NCBI GenBank assembly: GCA_949317995.1
Contig: OX439040.1
Coordinates: 20,889,830 to 20,953,829 of the forward strand
Length of the DNA: 64,000 bases
Reading direction: 5' to 3'
Source of the DNA: Acholoe squamosa
Taxonomy: Eukaryota; Annelida; Polychaeta; Phyllodocida; Polynoidae
Part shown: positions 9,601 through 21,600 of the stretch, piece after piece
Layout of the letters: each line of letters opens with the position of its first letter
How positions within the stretch are numbered: position 1 is the stretch's first letter
The notes under the pieces: generated by a model
Told to the model about the DNA's origin: nothing
The model's input: the letters and a program-made list of their open reading frames with translations, nothing else
Databases searched by the model: none
Position numbers and translations under genes: made by a program

Positions 9601-12600
9601 TCCCATATATTTCATCTCAAATGGGGGAGGGAGGGATAAAGGAGCCATATTGTACATTTCTTCAAAACCCAGTCCCATGCATTAGATATTTTGTAAGCAG
9701 TACAAAGGACCTTACACCTTATATAAAACAAGATACATTCTATAGTACAAAAATATCAATATCACCTTTATTAGTGGCTCCAAATAATAGAATAAATAGC
9801 AGTATATGTACAACAAACATTATCACAAGACTTGAGTGTTTACTTGCTGGACCGTCTGAAGTGTTTGAAGCTGTGGTGATTGTGGGTATTACACCTGAAG
9901 GTGAGATGGGGCCCGTGGTGATGCGGGCGGTAATGATGCTGAGGACGCTTAATAAACAATGACAATGGATGGTCGTCATCACTACTGCTGCTACTAGAGG
10001 GCGCCGATGTCGTTCCGTCGCTCGATCCACTCGCGTCATGCTGCTTTGTGAGGTGCTCGTGGAAGTTATCCGAGTTGCACTCAAAATCGAGAGACACTGG
10101 TTTTTGATGATGATGTTGATGGTGGTGGCCATGGTGATGCCCCCAGCGCTTCACTCGCTCGCCATGCAGAGTGGGCTCGCCTTCCTCCTCCTCGGGGATA
10201 TATTCAATAGTTTCGTTTCCATGGACGAGCAGCTCATCATTTCCTGTGTGCTTCTCCGCGCCGTGAGCGACAACCTGTAGGGAGTATCCCTCATGTTTTT
10301 TCAGCATCTCAACTAGTTCCTTATTTTGTCTCTTGGCCTGTGCATTTCGCTTGCCCTCGTCTACGAAGCTGAAGACTATCGGCACTGCAGGCACAAAATA
10401 AAATTGACCAAATAAAGGACGTCACCACATGATCATCGTAATCAGATATGATGTAATACCTCTCATAAAGAGCACCTCGCATCTAAGGTGAATCCTGAGT
10501 TCAAACAGGTCCTATAATTTGGGGCCAAATTTGGTTTAAATATTGAAGTGAAAAACCTCACCTATACGGATCACCCAGACCTAAGACAGGTTCTATAAGG
10601 TACAGCTAGTGGCCATCGGTATGTATGAGCCGCGTATTGTACGGAAAGTACAGTACATGTAGTAACATTTATTACAAAAAAGTGAAATGAATAGATAAAT
10701 GATACTTTGCGACGGACAAACTGTCGAGTATTTTTTTTAATCAGTTATCTTGATAAAAGTTTTTCTCAGCCATATGATACTATCACATAAAGTTCATCTC
10801 TTAAGAAAATTAGTTTTGGCTGTGAAGTGTTATTCCACTTAGCTTTCAAGTGATTAGATATAAGAGACCATATATACAATATAAACTGACGAGAATATCA
10901 ACGGGACTTATGATAATGGAATAAGTTTGGAATATCTAACGCTCAGTTTAAAGATTAACTAAATCTCAATCTGCACGCATGGAAAAAGTTTAAAAGAAAC
11001 TGCTTTTAAGCAGGTATCAGAGAATAAACTTGGGATCTTTAGGAATATTTAGGAAATAATGCACGGGGCATGGCTGTGGGAGTGCTCTAGACTGTATTGA
11101 GACATCGAGGGGCCTTATAGGCCCCGAGATGTCTCAATACTGTATTGAGACATCGAGGGGCCTTATAGGCTAGAGCACGACGGCAGCCATGACCAAGTGC
11201 ATTATTCCTGTTATAACACAGAAAAATCACCCATCAGCCACCTGACAACATATGAATATCAATTGTAAAGTCTAAATGTGAGATGAAGTTGACCTCCTGT
11301 GCTGGGAGTACATTATCCATCTAGATAATGCATGGCTAATCAGCCAATCAGAACGCAGCATTCAGGATAATGCACTCTGGCCTCGCCCAGCAGTGTTATA
11401 ACCCGGAATATAGCCTTCACTAAAATATACGGTTATCCTAATGTAATCCACGACTTGTTCCCATCTTTTCTTGTCGGTAAATCATTGGTAAACATTGATT
11501 GAAGTTATCTCCCCAAGATAAAATCACCAAAACAGAAAATATCTACACAGAAAAATAAGAAAATGCCTTTGAAGTTTGATAATAAAAAAAATTAAATTCA
11601 GAAAGTAATCTTACCTTTCTTACGAGTAGGTTGGTTGCCCTTAGACTTTGAGTGATAACAGAAGAGATAAAATAACATAATGATAGCCATCCAGAGGAAC
11701 CTCATGGTGAAACTGTGTAGTATCAGTAGTAGATAGTATGTGAGAGATGATGCTTTGTCTATTGGTGAGTGGAGAAGGTGTGCTGGTCTTCTCACATTAG
11801 CAGGCCTTATATATGTGAGTCCAGGTTGCATGTCACATTGTGCGCTTAATTAACCCTTCAACTGTGGCAGGATACCTAAAGGTAATGTCCATCCACCAAA
11901 TAATTTATCGTTCATTTTACGCTTTATCAACCTTCCTGACCAGTTAGTTTTATTAATCGATGGATCTCCGGTGTATTGTAAGCTGTGGCCATACGGATGT
12001 CATGACAAATGAGGACCACCGTTTAAGTTATAAAAAGGGCACAAAACTGAGTTAACTACCGGTTTGTGGGATTACTGCCTCAGGCGCTCCCCCAGGCACC
12101 CCTGGTGTTTACTCTAGAATTTGAAAAGGGAAGAAGCTACTCTAAAAGAAATGATTCCAACCAAATGATGCTGATACTTTGAAAAATTGGGCTTTAGGAT
12201 CTAAACGAAATATATCCTACCTGGTATTGCAGTGTATACCGAGGTTCTATGTCATCCAGTGGGTCCGCCATTGCTTAATTTGGTACCTGGAGTACCTACG
12301 CACTGATAACACAATGGGACCAGTTGTTATGTAAAAGACCCTAAAAACCCCGCAGTTAATGAAGGGAATCATCTCATTGGTGAAAAATGCATCCCGCTAC
12401 CGCCTAATACAGTATAACTACACCTTGGCCCTATCGTAAGTCCGCCTCTCCTTAAGTCTGACTGAAAATATTCATACCTTTGGATACTTATTTGACCCGC
12501 AGGGTCCTAAAAGATTTTCCATTTTCCTACAAAAGCGCTACATCTCTTCCAAAAGGTCCATATAAAATCAAGGTAGGGCCAAAAATTAGGGTAGGTAGTG

Positions 12601-15600
12601 TTACCTACCTAACAGCAACAATTTAAATTCACGCCTGGAGACACTCCTCCTGGGCCCTAATCATCCATGTTTTCTGCATCAGTGCAGTGCTGGCGATAGT
12701 CTCGCCAGCACTGCATTGGTGCATCTTTACCCCTCAAGGCGAGTAACTCGCTGCCGCCTCACTGTTGCATCATATGCGTGATTCCTCCAATTATGCTACC
12801 CTTAAAGGATGACTTATTTATGTATCAAATTACACTCATAACAAGTACATGTATAGCGTTATGTCGCTTTCACCGGCTTTGTTCGTGTTTATTTTCCCTT
12901 CGTGTAGTAATTGGCATGTGATGGTTATTTGATCATCAGTAAAAGAACTTACTGGTACCTGTTGCAGGCATCATGTGACTCTTAAATTGAAGGGTTTTTA
13001 AAAAATCGGTGTTACTTCGAGACGTGCCAATGTGTTACAGTTTGTGCTTTGAGTGTTATTTGAACTTTTTTCCACAATAAGAGTGTTTAAGGTTTGAAGT
13101 AGATAAAGGCCCAAATCCACATAGACATATGAGCATGGAGTTAATAGAAAATGTCATTCCCTCTATTGAGGTTGCCCATAATCCTTTCTGTTCTAGGAGG
13201 TTTCCTGTTAATTACCATAATTAGGTCAGTCACGTGACTAATGCCATTGGCCAGACTAGGTCACGTGACTGACCTACTTATGGTAATTAACAGGAAACCT
13301 CCTAGAACAGAAAGGATTATGGGCATCCTCGATAGAGGGATATTCCCTCAATAGGACTCAGTATGGAGGCCTAGTGGAGCCGCCATTTTGAATTTCGCTG
13401 CTTGAGGTAAAACCCACTGATAACACATACCATGGTTAACACCCACTTCCAGGGACATGCTGGTCCCATCTTATCAGTTCTTATCAGTGTGTGTCGCCGG
13501 AACCAGCTCCAGACCAGCCAGTGGCCAATTGAGGTTGCCCATATTCCCTTCTATTGTTCCAGTGTGAAAGTTTTGACCTCAATGTGGTTGGTGGATTTAG
13601 CACTTAAGTAAAGGTTTAAGAATTTACATGCCGCAAAGTCTGCAAATTTAAGATATTTCTAGTCATACAACGACTTAGTCAAGCTTATATTACCGGTGCT
13701 TTTGGTAACAACCATAAGAAAGGGAAAATCAATTGGAGAAGTTTTATCTTAAGCCAATATACCTAAGCATTTATGAAATTTAGCACATGTTTATATTTTA
13801 TATTTCCAGGGTGAAGGTTTTGATGTAATGAAATCAGGAGATGCACGTGTAGCCTTAATCGGGTTCCCATCAGTAGGAAAGGTAACCAACTTATAATATT
13901 GTTACTCTAACTTTCTACACGATTATATAGTGTATACTGCCTCCTCCCTGCTTTAATCCTTCAATGAGCGCTAATGCATTATGCCAATCATCTTGATACA
14001 TGAATGCTAGTTACTCACTATGGGTAGATGCATGCATCATGATGACCCTATGGCGGCAATATACTCTCGGAGGGTCCGCATGATGCATTCCTATGAAGTA
14101 CCCATCATAGTACATCATGCCGACCACTAGGAGAGTGGTCATTATTTATCAACAGGGGGGGGTGGTGGGTTTGAGGGGGGGCGTAAAATTTTCAGACCCC
14201 TCCCAAGGGGGGGGGGCTTAAAAAATTCACCCTCTTTTTAGCAAAAAAGCCTGCGCGCTACTATAGATCAAAGAGGGGCGCAAAAAATTTTGACTGTCGT
14301 CGAGGGGGGAGCGTAAAAAATTTTCGCGCATCCGTGCAAAAACCCACCACCCCCCTCCCGTTGATAAATAATGACCACTCCCTAGGCATGATGCACTCCA
14401 GCATCAGCGGCCCTTAGTGCATTAAGGGTCGTGTGTTGCCTTTAGGCCTATTAATCCTTGTCGCAATGATGCGCCCCCGTGATGCATTATGATGCAGCGC
14501 TGGCTGTCTTTATGCTAACACTGCATTGGTGCATCATGGTGACACTCTGTGACTGCAACATGTATCAACCCTGGTTGTCATGATGCATGAATGCAGCACT
14601 GATGGGTTGCTCACCAGGGCTGCATTCATGCAGGACCAATGTGAACGATGCACTATGTGCTGCTTAAAGAGTTAGGCATTTAAATGTAATGGATTGTTGT
14701 AGTGTATTGTACCCTCTGACATATGGCTATAGTCCTGGCGAGTTACTCGCCAATGCTGGTTTCATAAGTCAGTACTTTCCAGGTGAGTAACTCGCTGGTG
14801 CTCCTTTACTGCATCACTAGGCAGTTATGCTACCCCTAAAGAGTTACTTCTTTACTGATCACAAAACAAAGTGTTATAAATGCTGTTTTTCCCTCCATCG
14901 TTCGTGTTTATTTTCCTTTCATGTAACTGGGATTTTATTCAGACGGACATACATGATGGGTATATCCGTTATTCATAATGAGAAGAAAACATGCAAAGTA
15001 TTTGAACATGCAGTGTTTTAGCTAATGCCAAATTGAATAGATCGGATTCTAATCTATGTTCTGTTTTGAATAAGTTGTTCCTACACCAGTTTATTATGTA
15101 CTGCATTGTACATTCCTATACCTAATACCACGATACTGGGTATATGGAAAAGGAAACTTCATCGTAGTTATAAATGTTTTGGACAATAGAGTTATCGTCA
15201 TGGGAAATGTTCTACAGTTATCCTGTTCGATCTAATAAATGCCCTGCCCCTGCTGTCCCTTTTGAGGTGTTTTATCAACGAGAAACAATCACTTTCCCAA
15301 GTTTTTTTGATCTCTTTAAACTACTAAGTACTAAACATAATTAGGATCATTCTTATACATTTTAAGGACTTTTAGGTCAAATATTGGATTTCATGTACCA
15401 GTAGTGATAGAAGTTGCCTTTTCATTGTGCTTCTATTTCAGTCCACACTGCTCAGCACGTTAACAGACACCCACAGTGAACAAGCGTCTTATGAGTTCAC
15501 AACTCTCACATGTATCCCCGGTGTCATCGAGGTAAGACGCATACATCAGAATCTATAAACTCACACAGTATGTTCCAGTATATCGATTGGTGATAGATAA

Positions 15601-18600
15601 TGCAAAAAGATTTCCAGTAATTTATGTTCATTCAATATTTATTTCTAGAATTTGTATTCAATGCCTGAATACCATATGATCATCAGTGCTTCCCTAGCCC
15701 GTCTTGAATATCTACCTTTTGTTTCCTTCCTTCTATCTCTTATCCTTCCTTTTCCCTTCCTAGGTTTCCCTAGCTCTCTGTAAAATGAGTCTCGTCTCCT
15801 CTTTCTATCCACCTCCTTGTTGGAGGAGAGTGCCTAAAAATTGCCTAAAAAAATCATTCCTCACCAACTCATGTTCATCATGCCCAACTAAATGGGATCC
15901 TGTTTCTTTATTCAGTACAAAGGAGCAAATATCCAACTGCTTGATCTGCCTGGAATCATTGAGGGGGCTGCTCAAGGTGAGGTCAAGGTCAAAGAGTCAA
16001 ATATCAGTGCCATATAGCCTAGACTAAAAGATGTAATCCTAAATTTTTTGATATTTTTAACCCTTTAAAGATGACAATCGTACTTAAGTGCTTTGTATCC
16101 ACCTTTTCCCATGACATACCAACTGTCAATGGACCATTCTGGGTATTATTATTATTTTTCATATTTACTAAATTCTTCGCCATATAAAGCCTAAGCTCTG
16201 CCCATGATCTACACTCAATAATCTCCTGTATTCCCCAACAGGAACCAGGATCCATTAGTCATCACAAACACACTTCCTCCATGACACTCTGTGACATAAG
16301 GTACACGGATGTAATAACATTCCAACCTTATCTACATCCACACAGTCCAACTGGAGGAAGTGCGATCCACCTGTGGTGCCATATTTGGAATGAGAGGATA
16401 TTTCACAATCTCCTCTCAATTCTCATTAACATAATCTACCCACAGGTGGCACTCTCTCTTTATAACATGTGTCACTATTCTATTGAGCCACATGTACATT
16501 TCACAACACTGTGAGCTGCTCAAGCCCTTAGTATAAAAGGTAGCTTGAGCAGCTCCCAATCAATCTATTCTAAGATCATCTCTCCCAACTTATACCTTAC
16601 ACCTATACCTAGAACCTACGACAGGTTGAGCTATAGGATCGGAGGCAGAGCTTAGATATTGGCGAGTGTTATCATTGTTACCAACCTTATGAAACACTCA
16701 TGTCAGCTATGCAATAAAAGGATCAAATGAACTTCTCTGGATTCCGTGTACATTCACCTCACCACTTGTAACCGTCCGTTGACACAACGTAGTGCTGGAG
16801 AATAAATCACCTGCGCAAACATTGGTACCGTTATCTCTCGCATATAAGGCGTGTCTTATATGTTTTGTTTTTTTTTAGTGCTAATTGCATCCACAAGGGG
16901 GACTCCAAGACCTTTCTTTTAACATGTTACATGCCCCCTTAGCCATAATAGGATATATGGGGGCCCAGGGGGGTCAATGGGGCCCAAGTTACACATAGAT
17001 CTTTGAATTTTGAAAATTCATTCAGTAGAACCAAAGTTATGAATTTTTAATTTTTTGAGAATTTTCCAAAACTCTAGGTGTGCCTAATACATGGGCTGCG
17101 CCTTATACGCGGGAGATTACGGTATATTGTGTAGACCATTACCGCGTAATGCGCAATGCATATATTTTTTTTGGTAAAAAATGTCGGCATCAGTATCACT
17201 ATAAACTATGACACTACTCATTGCCTACCATTATAGCAGAGGTCACAAGAGCACAATTTGAAATGCCAAGGAGAGAGAATTTTACAGGTATTCTTTTAAC
17301 AAACCTTTTTTCCTATGTCAGGAAAGGGTCGCGGACGACAAGTTATCGCCGTGGCACGGACTGCTGATCTCGTCATCATGATGTTAGACGCTACCAAAAA
17401 GGATGTCCACAGGTAGGATAGTAATTATTAATTCAGGGATGGAAGTCTCTACCTTTTTTCTGATTTCAAGAATTTTCAAGCTCAAAAGACTTACCGGGGG
17501 TATTCATTTGTACAATATGTATATTGGAACGAGCAGGGCCACTTATGGACCTAAGCTGCACACTCCAGTATGAATAAAACAATTGACGACAAAAAAAACC
17601 TTTTTGATTTGTTCTAATTAAGAATTTCCGGGATTTTTATGGTCAGTCACTTTCATCCTAGGTGGAACATACAGCCAGAGATGTAGGTTTTCCTACATTT
17701 GTAGGTCCAAGAAATATTACCTCGTGATTTTCCCAGATCCATTGAGAATTTTGTAACATTTTATAACCATGGAGTGGGGGTCTGATATTTTGAGGCTAAC
17801 CAAGTTTCAAATTAGCCATGGTCATCCATGCTGATGAAGTTTCCTGCTCGATGGCCCAATTTTTATTTTTATAAGAAGAACAACTTGTATGTTTTTGAAA
17901 AAGCCTCATGCCTGTGTCTTTATTTTCCAGAGACTTACTAGAGAAAGAGTTGGAAAGTGTAGGAATTCGGTTAAACAAGGCCAAGCCCAACATCTACTTC
18001 AAGGTAAACCACTCTGTTATATCGTGTTCACAACATCTTATTCTTCACTTATTAACAGCTCAGAGTTTTACAGTTATCTACTTTAATCATCAGATGGTCT
18101 CTTTTTTTTTTCATTTACCGTAATCTCCCGCGTAGAAGACGCGGTGCGCGTAGAAGACGCTCCCCCAACTCACGGTAGGCTGGTTCGCGTAGAGGACGCA
18201 TCCAACCCCCCTGGATCGATATTTAGAAAACCCCCCGTACAAGACGCCCCCCCAACTCACCAAGGGGGGGTTCGCGTATAAGACGCACCCCCCCCCCACC
18301 CCTCCCCCCAAAAAAATTAAAAGAAATATTTAAGTCTATGCTGTCATTGGCCCATGCGTTCCCTACACCCCGGCAAGCCACGCCGCTTTGTCTATAGTGT
18401 CAACCTGTTGAGTTGAAGCTGTCGTCGGTCCATGCGTCCCTACACCCCGGCAGGCGTGCGGACCATTCCCCCGTCTGCCGCGGCGCTAGCGCTATGAGTC
18501 GATGCTGTCATCGGCCCACGTGTTCCCTACACCCCGGCAAGCCACACCGCATTGTCAACCTGTTGAGTCTATGCTGTCATCGGCGCACGGTCAGCGTCTT

Positions 18601-21600
18601 CCCCGCCGAGCAAATCTACAGCGACCGGTCTGCCGCGGTGCAGGCTCTATGAGTTCAAGCTGTCATCGGCACACAGTCGGCGTCAAACCCGCCGAGCAAA
18701 TCTACAGCGACCGGTCTGCCGCGCTGTTGGCTATATGAGTTCAAGCTATCATCGGCACATGGTCGGCGTCAAACCCCCCGAGCAAATCTACAGCGACCGG
18801 GCTGCCGCGCTGTTGGCTATATGAGTTCAAGCTGTCATCGGCACACAGTCGGCGTCAAACCCGCCGAGCGCCCGTCGACACCTCCCGGTCTGCCGCGCTG
18901 CTGGCTATATGAGTTCAAGCTGTCATCGGCACACGGTCGGCGTCAAACCCGCCGAGCAAATCTACACCGACCGGGCTGCCGAATTGCTGGCTATATGAGT
19001 TCAAGCTGTCATCGGCGCATGGTGGGCCTTATCCCCGGCGAGCACGTCGACACCTCCCGGTCTGCAGCGGTGCTGGCGCTATGAGTTCAAGCTGTCATCG
19101 GCGCATTTTCCCAAATGAGATGTTGGAAAACCCCGCGTATAAGACGCACCCCCAACCTGAAGAAATCCTATAAGACGCACAAGGCATTTGTTTGGCGTAG
19201 AGGACGCGTCTTATACGCGGGAGATTACGGTATTTATTTATTTTATTTTGCCATTTGAAACAAGGTAGTGTTGGGGCACAGACGGGTCGCCCCCCCCCCC
19301 TTTGTCCTATATAAATGTAGTATCACATGGTCTCTACTGACACTTAGGCCACACCAAAAAAATAAGTTGGTCTACGGATTTTTGTTTTGAAAAAATGGTG
19401 CAAGCAAGCGAAATCTTTTTTTTTTTTAAAGAATTTTTTGGCTTCCAATGGATTCCTTGCTGGAAAACTGAGGCGAGCGAAAAATTTTTATTTTATAAAA
19501 TTTTTTTCCAAACATCACAAAGAGAAAACTTGTGGAAAGTGAAGCGTGCGAAATCCGTAGACAGAAATTTGTATTTCCGAAAATATGGAGGGGGAAATCC
19601 GTAGACCAACTTATTTCTTTTTGGTGTGGCCTTAGGAAAGAAATATGACTACTTGAAATTAATACGGACTTTGCAGGTACTTCTTAAAGGTAATACAGTT
19701 TTTGTTTTTCATTTTCAGATAAAAAAGGGTGGCGGTATCTCGTTTAATTCTACACTACCTCTGACCAGGTGTTCCGAGAAGTTGTGTCAGCTCATTCTTC
19801 ACGAATACAGTATCCTTTTTGTCATTACACATTGGCAATAAGACCCACACCTCTAGCACTAAATCAAGAGCGAACCAGTCCCCGAGCCCACCACATGCAT
19901 GCTGACATCAGGAGTATAATGTTCTGATCTCGCTACCACACCTGTTCCCGGCATGTCAGGCATTTTGGAAGTGTGGTACATGTCTGAATAACGCGAGAAG
20001 TTCTGAGATCAGAACTGTCCTGGCCGCACACAGATAAACAAGAAACATCACTATACATCATCCCCCTCTGGAGTGTGGACCTTCATGGTGAGGGCATGGA
20101 AAATGGTCACTCCATTGCTATTCCCCTTCCATACTAACGATAGGCATACTGTATGATAAAGACGAAGCTAATGTTACCCTTCCAACAGCTACCGCTCTAC
20201 TCACCCCCCTTTTCAAAAACATGCTCTTTTTATAGTGCCCCCCCTCTTTTCCATAGCGACGTGATGTCACACAGTAGCGTGGATACCATGTTCCTACATG
20301 TTTGACTTTTCTCATGGGATTTCTCTTCAGTAAACCAGGTCTGAGTTTCCATCCTTGCATATAAGCCACACCTTGTTATGCAAGGTATATGTATTTAGAG
20401 TAGGTTGCATTCTGCCCTTTCATGTGTTTACCGGTAGTACTAGTATAGTGTTCGGGCTTCCCTAGTCCTCTTTCCTATCCCCTCTGGATGTGTGTGGTGC
20501 ACATATGCGCAGGCACTGACACATTTCTCTGAAATTGTGGAATGTAGTTTTCACCATGAATATGACCTTAGCTGTTGAAGTGGCGTTAAACTTTTACTAT
20601 TCATTCTTATTCTCTATTATAGTGCTGCATATATGCAGTATAGGAACAGAGAAAGGGTCAATGATGATATAACTCAGAATACAAGATCTTTGTAAGGACC
20701 TTGACATATGATCAGAAATCTTTAACGCAGAGGTCTTATTTAGGGAAGATGCAACACCAGATGACTTCATTGACGTGATTGTAGGAAACAGAGTCTACAT
20801 GCCTTGTCTCTACGTATGTATGCTTTAACTATTTAAGCTGCTTAACGCTATAGGGCTCAGTATGGACGCCTAGTGCGTTCACCATTTTGAATTATGCTGG
20901 TTGAGGTCAAACCCAGTGACAAGACATACAGTGATGGCTACCTTGTCCCTGGGTAACAACTACATCCAGGGACATGCTGGTCCCATCTTATCAGTTCTTA
21001 TAAGTGCATGTCGCTAGAACAAGCTGCAGTCCCGCTTCCAGCCAATAACACGCCATGCACATTTGTTGGCGTGTTGCATAAATGAAGCTTTTGAATCGCA
21101 GTCAAAATCTGTAATTCTGACTGACCAACTCTGATCTGACGAGTCTACATCCATACATGTATCTACTGCTTGGGTAATAGAAATCATTAGATAACCATTG
21201 GTTTGAATGAACACTTGTAGACCCCCTTAAACCGATTTGCATGTAAAAAGTACCCAAAGAATTTAAAAATTATTACCCTATAAGCCCCAAATCTTGTCCA
21301 TGAAAACCAACCTAGTTCTCTATACGCCTACAATAGTAAATAGTTTCACTGAACTTTTTAACTCTGTATAACAGCCAGCACCCATTTCAAATATATAGTA
21401 GGGGGTAATCTCCATGTATTCATAATTGTGCACATATGATTAAAAACATTGCCCTTCCATGTTATTCAGGTGTATAACAAAATTGACCAAATCTCCATAG
21501 AAGAAGTAGACCGGATAGCACGGATGTCGCACAGCTGTGTGGTCAGGTAAGACACGTTACTGGAATATAGTGACATCTTCCTACATTAATACTATATACA

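Noticed and set aside
18413-19084. Overlapping ORFs rich in CHR and [11 protein letters not shown]
   Set aside because: GC-rich 86-bp minisatellite inside a TIR element; frame shifts between units and no start or splice context.
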